Shown piece after piece: positions 1 to 5,572 of a stretch of 9,818 bases of DNA. The position numbers and the translations under genes were made by a program. This DNA is from Comamonadaceae bacterium (GTDB lineage Bacteria > Pseudomonadota > Gammaproteobacteria > Burkholderiales > Burkholderiaceae). Location: NCBI GenBank assembly GCA_947377705.1, contig CANCGU010000085.1:1-9818 (forward strand), in the 5' to 3' direction. The notes beneath the pieces were generated by a model. The model ran no database searches. It was given only the letters and a program-made list of their open reading frames with translations, and was not told where the DNA came from. Every line of letters starts with the position of its first letter. The first letter of the stretch is position 1.

Positions 1-401
1 AACTGCAGATGGTCCACTGAAATTTGCTGAATTTGCTCTGGTGTCTTGCGATACAAAAGTGCTTTGATACGTGCCACCAACTCTTCCACAAAAAATGGTT
101 TGGGCAAGTAATCGTCAGCACCTTTGTCAAAGCCCATCAAGCGATCAGGCAAATCGACCTTGGCACTCAAGATGATGACGGGCACTGTGCTGCCTGTTGC
201 ACGCACTTGCTGCAACACCTCAAATCCATTGAGCTTGGGCAACATCAAATCCAAGATCACCAAATCATGGCGATTCTCAAGAATCAATGACAAACCGCTC
301 TCTCCATCGTCCACATGTGTCACGTCATAACTTGCCGAGGCCAAGCCTTTGATGACGAATTCCGCAATCTTTGGCTCATCTTCAATTAATAAAATCTTCA
401 A
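1..401 (-). CDS. OmpR/PhoB-family response regulator, N-terminal part (C-terminus beyond left edge)
   Basis: Translating the reverse strand from a TTG at 401 gives 133 residues without a stop, running off the window. They form a complete receiver domain: acidic pocket E7-D8, phospho-acceptor D51 in LVILDLMLP, the conserved Ser/Thr position at S79 (IILSA) and the invariant lysine K101 in LPKPF, followed by the alpha5 region ELVARIKALLYR typical of OmpR/PhoB regulators. The winged-helix DNA-binding domain expected next lies outside the window. The TTG start is chosen because AAAGGTGG sits about 8 nt upstream, the first residues (M)KILLIEDEP match family N-termini, and no in-frame ATG lies close by. 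By family, a membrane histidine kinase would phosphorylate D51; it is probably encoded downstream of this gene, to the left of the window. Target genes cannot be told. The receiver assignment is secure; the subfamily (CusR/QseB/PhoP type) is not. Confidence 0.93.
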   Translation of the reverse strand, partial: MKILLIEDEPKIAEFVIKGLASASYDVTHVDDGESGLSLILENRHDLVILDLMLPKLNGFEVLQQVRATGSTVPVIILSAKVDLPDRLMGFDKGADDYLPKPFFVEELVARIKALLYRKTPEQIQQISVDHLQ

Positions 402-434
402 TTGGAGCCACCTTTGTTGTTTGACATCTCATTT

Positions 435-450
435 TCAATCGGTCAATCGA
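435..450. repeat. Two tandem 8-bp units upstream of the response regulator
   Basis: TCAATCGG at 435-442 is followed directly by TCAATCGA at 443-450, a tandem repeat with one mismatch in the last base, about 35-50 bp upstream of the regulator's start codon. OmpR-family regulators bind direct repeats, usually with about 11-bp periodicity rather than 8, so an operator role is only a guess. The 402-568 intergenic stretch also contains ATGAC-N6-GTCAT at 470-485 and two copies of TGACATCTC (422-430, 471-479). I could not place a convincing sigma-70 promoter for either flanking gene. Confidence 0.35.
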
Positions 451-568
451 CGTATTGCACTTACTAAAAATGACATCTCCGTCATCAAATTGCGCATGAA
501 CATCTTGTCACTCATTGTGTGCTCGCGAGAACCGATAGTTAGATGAACCTTCCCTATCGAAAGCTTGT

Positions 569-868
569 ATGTCATCGCCACTCTCTCTGCCGCCGATTGC
601 CCCTGTGCATCATGATGATGCAGTGAACAGCTTGGCATATAGCCAATCCAAAACGATGCAACCCCGCTTGGAGACCAACGAGTCCATCTACATCAGCAGC
701 GCCGTCGCGCTGTCTTTTGCGTTTGACAGCGTCACCAAGTCATTGAATGTGGTGATGACCGACAAAACCTCTGGCGAAGTAGTTAGAAAGGTTACATACA
801 AACATTTACCCCAAGATGTACACCAACCCAACAAACTTCACGGTCTGTTGTTAGACCAGTTCGCATGA
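569..868 (+). CDS. Small FlaG-like protein (99 aa), function unproven
   Basis: The gene encodes 99 residues. Residues 1-40 are polar and probably disordered. Residues 46-73 resemble the FlaG core: a hydrophobic-x-F start (L48-S-F-A-F-D53), a beta strand (L59-N-V-V-M-T-D65), then the turn and strand S-G69-E70-V71-V72-R73-K-V, close to the family pattern D-x-x-(S/T)-G-E-V-I-R-x-I-P. The proline that usually follows is replaced here (KVTYK). The C-terminus HGLLLDQFA is hydrophobic. In flagellated bacteria FlaG is encoded next to fliC/fliD and affects filament length. No flagellar gene is visible here, so the context does not support a flagellar role, and it may be a family member with another job. 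The start ATG has only a weak ribosome site (GAAAG, about 560). The gene diverges from the response regulator, leaving 167 bp that could hold shared control sites. Coding status is likely; the FlaG assignment is moderate. Confidence 0.6.
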   Translation: MSSPLSLPPIAPVHHDDAVNSLAYSQSKTMQPRLETNESIYISSAVALSFAFDSVTKSLNVVMTDKTSGEVVRKVTYKHLPQDVHQPNKLHGLLLDQFA

Positions 869-895
869 ACTATTTGGGGCGACAGCCCATGTGAT

Positions 896-911
896 TAGCC
901 ATATAGCCATA
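896..911. repeat. Perfect tandem 8-bp repeat upstream of ybiB
   Basis: TAGCCATA occurs twice in direct succession (896-903 and 904-911), 30 to 45 bp upstream of the ybiB start. It lies in the 72-bp gap after the FlaG-like gene, where the ybiB-cobA promoter would be expected. It could be an operator half-site pair or part of an AT-rich promoter; no protein can be named. It is not a LexA box, although ybiB is SOS-regulated in Escherichia coli. Confidence 0.35.
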
Positions 912-922
912 AGTTATCAAGC

Positions 923-939
923 CTGCGAGACAATCGCAG
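923..939 (+). promoter_or_regulatory. Hairpin immediately upstream of the ybiB start codon
   Basis: CTGCGA at 923-928 and TCGCAG at 934-939 form a perfect 6-bp stem with a 5-nt loop (GACAA), ending one base before the ATG at 941. In the mRNA it would cover the whole ribosome-binding region, where no clear Shine-Dalgarno sequence is visible. It may limit translation initiation of ybiB, or the palindrome may be a protein site in the DNA. The structure is seen in the sequence; the role is inferred. Confidence 0.4.
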
Positions 940-940
940 C

Positions 941-1843
941 ATGAGCATCAGCCACTACATCAAAGACATCGGACGCGGACGCGATGGCGCGCGTGCGCTT
1001 GACCGCGCCAAAGCCACCGATTTGATGGGGCAAATCTTGGACGGCCAAGTGTCAGACCTCGAGTTGGGTGCCTTTTGCATCGCCATGCGCATCAAAGGTG
1101 AAACCGACCAAGAAATGGCTGGATTTTTAGATGCCACGCATGCTCGTCTGCAACACATCAGCGCATCCAGCCCTGTCGTGGTGCTGCCCAGCTACAACGG
1201 CGCACGCAAGCTGCCCGTGCTCACCCCCTTGCTGGCACACCTGCTGGCCCGCGAAGGTTTGGCTGTGGTCATGCACGGCACGGCCACAGAATCCAGCCGT
1301 ATCACCAGCCAAGAAGTGCTCAGCGCCATGGGCGTGCAGGCCTTGATCCAAGCGCGCGCGGTGCAGGTTGGTGAAGTGGTATTTGCCCCCACCGAAGTGC
1401 TGTGCCCCGGCTTGAAACGCTTACTGGACGTGCGCCGCGTCGTCGGCCTACGCAACCCAGCCCACAGCTTGGTGAAGCTGATGAACCCCACCACGGCTGC
1501 CGATGCCCTGCTGGTCAGCAGCTACACCCACCCCGAATATGCCGTGTCGATGGCCGCCACGTTTGAGTTGACCGGCGCACGCGCCCTGCTCTTGCGCGGC
1601 ACCGAGGGCGAAGTGGTAGCCGATGCTCGCCGCACACCGCAAATGGACGCTTTTGTGCGCGGCACGCGCACGCCCTTGGTGGAAACCCAAGCGGGCTCGC
1701 TCGTCAAACTGCCAGAGCTACCCACCGACATAGACGCAGCCACCACCGCACGCTACTCAGAGGCTGTGCTCAGTGGCAAACTGCCCGTACCCGCTCCACT
1801 GGCTGCCCAAGTACAAGCCGTACTGAAAGCCTTGAGCCTTTGA
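941..1843 (+). CDS. ybiB: YbiB, TrpD2-family nucleic-acid-binding protein
   Basis: A 300-residue protein of the anthranilate phosphoribosyltransferase-like fold. The N-terminal helical domain (about 1-70) has the family pattern with LMGQILDGQVSDLELGAFCIAMRIKGET, which in TrpD lies near the dimer interface. The C-terminal domain starts around residue 78, and the segment VMHGTATESSRITSQEVLSAMG (110-131) is the counterpart of the PRPP-binding KHG-x-R-x-x-S-S region of TrpD. True TrpD is longer and keeps the GTGGD loop; here that stretch reads LPSYNGARKLPVL (82-94), so enzymatic TrpD activity is unlikely. E. coli YbiB (320 aa) is a dimer that binds DNA and RNA without sequence specificity and belongs to the LexA regulon. 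The gene ends 2 nt before cobA, a pairing that in Burkholderiales often accompanies nitrate/nitrite assimilation genes (recalled, not shown here). The ATG is the first plausible start and has no strong ribosome site. Confidence 0.88.
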   Translation: MSISHYIKDIGRGRDGARALDRAKATDLMGQILDGQVSDLELGAFCIAMRIKGETDQEMAGFLDATHARLQHISASSPVVVLPSYNGARKLPVLTPLLAHLLAREGLAVVMHGTATESSRITSQEVLSAMGVQALIQARAVQVGEVVFAPTEVLCPGLKRLLDVRRVVGLRNPAHSLVKLMNPTTAADALLVSSYTHPEYAVSMAATFELTGARALLLRGTEGEVVADARRTPQMDAFVRGTRTPLVETQAGSLVKLPELPTDIDAATTARYSEAVLSGKLPVPAPLAAQVQAVLKALSL

Positions 1844-1845
1844 CC

Positions 1846-2628
1846 ATGACACACCCATTTCAACCCCATGTCACCTTGGTCGGCGCTGGCCCTGGCGACC
1901 CTGAGCTACTCACGCTCAAAGCCGTCAAAGCCATTGCCTCGGCCACCGTGTTGCTAGTCGACGATTTGGTGAGCGACGCCATCACTGCCCATGCTTCGCC
2001 CACGGCACGCATCATCCATGTGGGCAAGCGCGGCGGCTGCAAATCGACCCCGCAAGCCTTCATTGAAAAGCTCATGGCGCAAGAAGCGCTGGCGGGCGAA
2101 ACCGTGGTGCGCCTCAAAGGCGGCGATCCGTTCATCTTTGGTCGTGGCGGCGAAGAGGTGGAACACCTGCAAGCCCAAGGCATTGCAGTGACGGTCCTCA
2201 ACGGCATCACATCGGGCTTAGCAGGCGTAACCTCGTTGGGCATTCCCCTCACCCACCGTGAACACGCACACGGCGTGGTGTTCATCACCGGCCACGCCAA
2301 GCAAGGCGCCGCTAACAGCGTCGACTGGGTTGCGCTAGGACAAACGGCACAACAAGCCAAACTCACCTTGCTGATTTACATGGGCGTGAGCGGTGCGGCA
2401 CAGTTGCAAGAGGCGTTGCTGCAAAGCATGCGTGCCGATACCCCCGTGGCCGTCATTCACCAAGTGAGCCTACCCACGCAACGCCATGTGGTGTGTGAGT
2501 TGCAGCAACTGAATGGCACCCTCGTTCGCGAACAATTAGCCAGCCCATCGGTCATCGTCATTGGCGATGTGTTCAAAGGGTTGCTGGCGATGCAAGGCGT
2601 GGCTGAATTGCAAACCTCTGCTGGCTGA
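1846..2628 (+). CDS. cobA: Uroporphyrinogen-III C-methyltransferase (SUMT)
   Basis: This enzyme transfers two methyl groups from S-adenosylmethionine to C2 and C7 of uroporphyrinogen III, giving precorrin-2, the branch point to siroheme (sulfite/nitrite reductase cofactor) and cobalamin. The 260-residue product has both SUMT signatures: VGAGPGDPELLTLKA (12-26) and VVRLKGGDPFIFGRGGEE (87-104), plus GITSGLAGVTSLGIPLTHRE (120-139) and IYMGV (177-181) of the SAM/substrate site. The residue before GITS is Asn119 where many homologues have proline. It lacks the N-terminal CysG domain, so precorrin-2 dehydrogenase/ferrochelatase must come from another gene. ATG 1846 is preferred over an in-frame TTG at 1840 because that TTG overlaps the ybiB stop and the family N-terminus begins shortly before the first signature. 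The 2-nt gap to ybiB (TGACCATG) suggests translational coupling. Confidence 0.94.
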   Translation: MTHPFQPHVTLVGAGPGDPELLTLKAVKAIASATVLLVDDLVSDAITAHASPTARIIHVGKRGGCKSTPQAFIEKLMAQEALAGETVVRLKGGDPFIFGRGGEEVEHLQAQGIAVTVLNGITSGLAGVTSLGIPLTHREHAHGVVFITGHAKQGAANSVDWVALGQTAQQAKLTLLIYMGVSGAAQLQEALLQSMRADTPVAVIHQVSLPTQRHVVCELQQLNGTLVREQLASPSVIVIGDVFKGLLAMQGVAELQTSAG

Positions 2629-2667
2629 GTGCCCAGCGCCGAAACGCGGCCCTACTAAACTCACGGT

Positions 2668-3918
2668 ATGAAATTGTTTGACGTGGTGATTGTGGGCGCC
2701 GGTGCTGCTGGTTTATTTTGTGCAGGGGTGGCCGCGCAGCAAGGCTTGCAAGTACTCATGCTGGACCACAGCGAGAAGGTGGCTGAGAAAATTCGCATCT
2801 CAGGCGGAGGCCGCAGCAACTTCACCAACCGCGAATTGGATGTACGAGCGCCGCACAAACACTTTTTGGGCGACAACCCACAGTTTTGCCGCAGCGCCCT
2901 TTCGCGCTACACGCCACAAGACTTTGTGGCGCTCATGCAAAAGCACGGCATCCCGTTTCACGAAAAGCACAAAGGCCAGCTATTTTGCGACCGCTCGGCC
3001 GAGGATCTGATTCAAGTGCTCTTGGCCGAATGCAATGGGGCAGCCCACGGCGGCAGCGTCACACGCTGGCAGCCTTGCAGCCTCAAAGCCATGCGTTACT
3101 CAGACGCTGCCCCCGAGGCGCAACGCTACGAGGTCGACACCAGCCAAGGCACCGTGCACGCCTCTGCGGTAGTAGTGGCCACGGGCGGCTTGTCCATCCC
3201 AAAAATTGGTGCGACCGACATAGGCTATCGCTTAGCCAAGCAATTTGACTTGCGCATAGTCGAACCGCGCCCAGGCTTGGTGCCGCTCACGTTTGACGAG
3301 AACGCTTGGGGGCCCTATGCCCAACTCTCGGGCCTCTCACTGCCTGTGCGCATTGAAACCGGCACCAAGAAAATCCTCCAAAGCTTCGACGAAGATTTGC
3401 TTTTCACCCACCGCGGCTTGTCGGGTCCGGGGGTGTTGCAAATTTCCAGCTATTGGCAATCAGGCACAGACCTGCGCATCAACCTCGCGCCCGAGATGGA
3501 CCTACAAGAAGCGTTGATGGCTGCCAAACAACACTCTAAAAAACTGATCGCAAACGAACTGAACGCATGGGTGCCGTCGCGTTTGGCCGACACCTGGGTC
3601 AGCCAAGACCCCGCGTGGCAGCGCCCCGTGATTGAAGCCAGCGACAAAGCCCTGAACCTCTTGGCCCAGCGCCTGAGCGCTTGGCCGCTCACCCCCACAG
3701 GCACCGAGGGCTACAAAAAAGCCGAAGTCACCGTGGGCGGCGTGAACACGCGTGATTTATCGCAACAAACCATGGAATCCAAGCAACCAGGCCTCTATTT
3801 CATTGGCGAAGTGGTGGACATCACGGGCTGGCTGGGCGGCTACAACTTCCAGTGGGCTTGGTCCAGTGGCTATGCGTGCGCAAAAGCCTTGGGCGCTCGG
3901 TTAAAACCGGCGGTTTAG
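2668..3918 (+). CDS. BaiN/RdsA-family NAD(P)/FAD-dependent oxidoreductase (YhiN/HI0933 type)
   Basis: A 416-residue flavoprotein of the usual length for the HI0933-like family (TIGR00275). The N-terminus carries the Rossmann dinucleotide motif VGAGAAG (9-15). The family hallmark KIRISGGGRSNFTN (41-54) follows, then the second FAD segment VVVATGGLSIPKIGATDIGY in the middle. The C-terminus has AEVTVGGVNTRDL and GEVVDITGWLGGYNFQWAWSSG (380-401), the region that closes over FAD. Gut-bacterial BaiN acts on bile-acid intermediates, but most relatives, including E. coli YhiN, have no proven substrate, so no reaction is assigned. It is a soluble cytoplasmic protein. The gene follows cobA after 39 nt without an obvious terminator and may be read from the same transcript. 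Its last codons overlap the predicted rpsU promoter. A strong Shine-Dalgarno sequence is not visible before the ATG. Confidence 0.92.
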   Translation: MKLFDVVIVGAGAAGLFCAGVAAQQGLQVLMLDHSEKVAEKIRISGGGRSNFTNRELDVRAPHKHFLGDNPQFCRSALSRYTPQDFVALMQKHGIPFHEKHKGQLFCDRSAEDLIQVLLAECNGAAHGGSVTRWQPCSLKAMRYSDAAPEAQRYEVDTSQGTVHASAVVVATGGLSIPKIGATDIGYRLAKQFDLRIVEPRPGLVPLTFDENAWGPYAQLSGLSLPVRIETGTKKILQSFDEDLLFTHRGLSGPGVLQISSYWQSGTDLRINLAPEMDLQEALMAAKQHSKKLIANELNAWVPSRLADTWVSQDPAWQRPVIEASDKALNLLAQRLSAWPLTPTGTEGYKKAEVTVGGVNTRDLSQQTMESKQPGLYFIGEVVDITGWLGGYNFQWAWSSGYACAKALGARLKPAV

Positions 3919-3928
3919 TCGCTATAAT
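3901..3928 (+). promoter_or_regulatory. Predicted sigma-70 promoter of rpsU
   Basis: A perfect -10 hexamer TATAAT lies at 3923-3928, with a 4/6 -35 match TTAAAA at 3901-3906 and a 16-bp spacer. Transcription would begin near 3935. The -35 lies inside the last codons of the upstream flavoprotein gene and the -10 only 4 bases after its stop. A strong, independent promoter fits a ribosomal protein gene. Confidence 0.6.
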
Positions 3929-3934
3929 TTCTGT

Positions 3935-4053
3935 CTTTGCTGGCAAACCCCCAACGGCCTGATCAACTTAATGTTGGGGAACACCGCAGGCACGGCGCTT
4001 AGGCACGATCTTCCTAGGCGCCCTCTGACTGCAAATATTTGGAAATTTTGGTA
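3935..4053 (+). promoter_or_regulatory. Structured 5' leader of rpsU, candidate autoregulatory element
   Basis: From the predicted start of transcription to the rpsU ATG there are about 119 nt with clear pairing. Hairpin 1 pairs CCCCAAC (3949-3955) with GTTGGGG (3973-3979) around a 17-nt loop. Hairpin 2 pairs GGCGCTTAGG (3994-4003) with CCTAGGCGCC (4013-4022): ten pairs including one G-U, with a 9-nt loop. TTTGC at 3936-3940 can pair either with the adjacent GCAAA (3943-3947, loop of only 2) or with a distant GCAAA at 4031-4035, closing both hairpins into a multibranch structure just before the weak ribosome site GGAAA (4041-4045). There is no T-run after hairpin 2, so it is not an intrinsic terminator. 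Ribosomal proteins often regulate their own mRNA through such leaders; that this one does so is inference. Confidence 0.5.
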
Positions 4054-4266
4054 ATGACCACCATCCGTGTAAAAGAAAACGAACCGTTTGACGTCGCTCT
4101 GCGTCGCTTCAAGCGCACCATTGAAAAATTGGGTCTGTTGACCGACTTGCGCGCTCGCGAGTTCTACGAGAAGCCAACCGCTGAACGTAAACGCAAAAAA
4201 GCAGCAGCCGTGAAACGCAACTACAAGCGCATCCGCAGCATGCAGTTGCCCAAGAAGCTGTACTAA
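4054..4266 (+). CDS. rpsU: Small ribosomal subunit protein bS21
   Basis: A 70-residue, strongly basic protein matching bS21 along its whole length: [26 protein letters not shown] at the N-terminus, the [20 protein letters not shown] basic helix, and the C-terminal [13 protein letters not shown]. bS21 binds the 30S platform near the 3' end of 16S rRNA and helps initiation. ATG 4054 is chosen over an in-frame TTG at 4039 because the mature N-terminus [13 protein letters not shown] is canonical and GGAAA sits 8 nt upstream. The gene has its own promoter and a long leader, and is followed by a strong terminator, so it may be largely monocistronic with partial read-through into yqeY. The usual partners dnaG and rpoD are absent downstream. 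Confidence 0.98.
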   Translation: MTTIRVKENEPFDVALRRFKRTIEKLGLLTDLRAREFYEKPTAERKRKKAAAVKRNYKRIRSMQLPKKLY

Positions 4267-4280
4267 GCAGCCTCTGCCCC

Positions 4281-4319
4281 AAAAAAGCTCGCTAGGGACG
4301 CCTCAGCGGGCTTTTTTTT
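4281..4319 (+). terminator. Intrinsic terminator after rpsU, possibly bidirectional
   Basis: AAAAAAGCTCGCT (4281-4293) pairs with AGCGGGCTTTTTT (4305-4317): 13 pairs with one U-G wobble. The loop region can extend the stem by AGG/CCT around a GACG tetraloop. Eight T residues at 4312-4319 complete it. Because the stem begins with six A residues, the reverse strand also reads as hairpin plus T6. It would therefore stop minus-strand read-through from the mipA-like gene as well as rpsU transcripts. Any yqeY expression from the rpsU promoter must pass it. Confidence 0.9.
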
Positions 4320-4336
4320 CGATTGACATCTCTCCC

Positions 4337-4342
4337 TAGGAA
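4337..4342 (+). promoter_or_regulatory. Ribosome-binding site of yqeY
   Basis: TAGGAA ends 6 nt before the ATG at 4349. It is one of the clearer Shine-Dalgarno sequences in the window and supports that start. A TTGACA at 4323-4328 just upstream is too close to the gene to act as a -35 box with a normal spacer. Confidence 0.6.
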
Positions 4343-4348
4343 CGCACC

Positions 4349-4795
4349 ATGAGCCTCAAAGCACACATCACCGAAGACATGAAAACAGCCATGCGCGCTA
4401 AAGACAGCGTGCGCTTGGGCACCATCCGCTTGTTGCAAGCCGCGATGAAGCAAAAAGAAGTAGACGAACGCGTCGAGCTGGACGACGCCATGGTGATTGC
4501 CATCGTGGACAAGCTGATCAAGCAGCGCAAAGACTCGGTGGCAGCTTACGTCTCAGCGCAGCGCCAAGACTTGGCTGATGTGGAAAGCGCTGAAATCAAA
4601 GTGTTGGAGGTGTACTTGCCTCAACGTTTGAGCGCCGAAGAAATCACGGCGGCTGTGAAAGCCATCGTTGCTGAAGTGGGGGCTGCAGGTCCCGCAGATA
4701 TGGGCAAGGTCATGGGCGCAGTCAAAGCGCAACTGACTGGCAAGGCAGATATGGGCTTGGTGTCTGCTGCTGTGAAAGCGGCTTTGGCGGGTTAG
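4349..4795 (+). CDS. yqeY: GatB/YqeY domain-containing protein
   Basis: The 148-residue product is the normal size for the stand-alone YqeY family and matches throughout: MKTAMRAKDSVRLGTIRLLQAAMKQKEVD (11-39), the central IVDKLIKQRKDSVAAY, IKVLEVYLPQRLSAEEI, and the C-terminal GPADMGKVMGAVKAQLTGKADMGLVSAAVK. The last part equals the helical tail domain of GatB, the amidotransferase subunit that recognises misacylated tRNA. A tRNA-related role is therefore plausible, but free YqeY has no established activity. No GatCAB gene is in view. It lies directly downstream of rpsU, a conserved neighbourhood in many bacteria. Its stop is 6 nt from the convergent stop of the next gene, with no terminator between. 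Confidence 0.94.
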   Translation: MSLKAHITEDMKTAMRAKDSVRLGTIRLLQAAMKQKEVDERVELDDAMVIAIVDKLIKQRKDSVAAYVSAQRQDLADVESAEIKVLEVYLPQRLSAEEITAAVKAIVAEVGAAGPADMGKVMGAVKAQLTGKADMGLVSAAVKAALAG

Positions 4796-4801
4796 CGCAC
4801 T

Positions 4802-5572
4802 TCAGGGAAAGCGCCGACTTAACACCAGAGCAGAAAGCATCTGCGACTTTTGGCGGATCAAGGGGCTTTCCATCAACATGGCGCTGGCAGTTGATCGACC
4901 ATATGACGCGATCAAATCCATGTCGCGGTCTAGTTCAATCGCAACGCCCATTTGAGCATTTGCATACAAAGTGCCAGACATGTGCGCGTTAAATACGCTG
5001 TAGTGAGACGTCTGTGACTGACTTTGCGTCACACCGTAATACTGCTGCACATAGCGCTGATTGGCCCAATAGCGTGATACATCCACAAACCCATTGACTT
5101 GGTGGGCCAAGGGGAAACCCAACGTGGCACCCCACTGAGCCAAGGTGCCACTGGCGGTATTCCATGAATGGCCTGTATTGCCATACAAGGCGATCGCATC
5201 TTTGATCGGCTGCCACTCGGCCCACACATAGCTCATGGCAGAGCCAGCAACACTGCCCATGCCGACATAGCGTGGATCGGCTTTTTCTTGACGGCCCATC
5301 ATGTAGTTCACCGACAAGCCAGCTTTGAACAACTCACCACGCACCAACCAAAGACCTACCCCGTTTTGCATGCTGGCGAATCCCAGCGCCGTTTCGTAAT
5401 TCACATTCAGAGTTGGGTCGTTTGCATATGTGATCAGCACGCCATGCATTAGCGACTGACTGGTTCGGCTAAAGCCTGCTGCAACCTCAAACTTGTCTGA
5501 CACCACAGACTCCTCAGCGCGTCCGACAAGGGGTAGCACCATCGCCAAAGCAAGACACCAAACAACCTTCAT
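4802..5572 (-). CDS. MipA/OmpV-family outer-membrane beta-barrel protein
   Basis: The 256-residue product has a signal peptide (K2, hydrophobic 3-16, probable cleavage after VGRA19) and alternating short amphipathic strands. Family features can be read: FKAGLSVNYMMGRQEKADPRYVGMG (82-106), QYYGVTQSQSQTS (177-189), and near the end SYGRSTASAMLMESPLIRQKSQ (223-244), which matches the S-x-x-x-x-D-S-P-I-V pattern of MipA. The last strand is LVLSRRFP; a penultimate Phe rather than the usual terminal aromatic residue is slightly unusual for a Bam substrate. E. coli MipA scaffolds the transglycosylase MltA and PBP1B, whereas other family members are porin-like or antibiotic-related, so the function here is open. 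The start codon overlaps the stop of the upstream DUF4118 gene (ATGA), so the two are almost certainly co-transcribed and translationally coupled. Confidence 0.8.
   Translation of the reverse strand: MKVVWCLALAMVLPLVGRAEESVVSDKFEVAAGFSRTSQSLMHGVLITYANDPTLNVNYETALGFASMQNGVGLWLVRGELFKAGLSVNYMMGRQEKADPRYVGMGSVAGSAMSYVWAEWQPIKDAIALYGNTGHSWNTASGTLAQWGATLGFPLAHQVNGFVDVSRYWANQRYVQQYYGVTQSQSQTSHYSVFNAHMSGTLYANAQMGVAIELDRDMDLIASYGRSTASAMLMESPLIRQKSQMLSALVLSRRFP

Noticed and set aside
511..538. Sigma-28 promoter before the FlaG-like gene (ACCGATAG at 531-538)
   Set aside because: The -10 is only partly matched and no TAAA-type -35 element sits at the required distance.
435..638. 67-codon minus-strand frame overlapping the start of the FlaG-like gene
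   Set aside because: It has no recognisable domain, overlaps a better candidate and has no ribosome site; it is probably chance in a low-GC stretch.
877..888. GGGC-GACA-GCCC hairpin after the FlaG-like gene as a terminator
   Set aside because: The stem has only four pairs and no T-run follows.
923..939. LexA box upstream of ybiB
   Set aside because: The palindrome CTGCGA-N5-TCGCAG does not fit CTGT-N8-ACAG and lies against the start codon; no other match was seen.
1860..2366. 168-codon open frame antisense to cobA
   Set aside because: It lies entirely within a well-supported gene, its translation is Pro/Ser/Arg-rich with no recognisable motif, and it follows the codon pattern of the sense frame.
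4323..4328. TTGACA as a -35 box for yqeY
   Set aside because: A -10 box at normal spacing would fall on the start codon, and the sequence there (ACCATG) does not resemble TATAAT.
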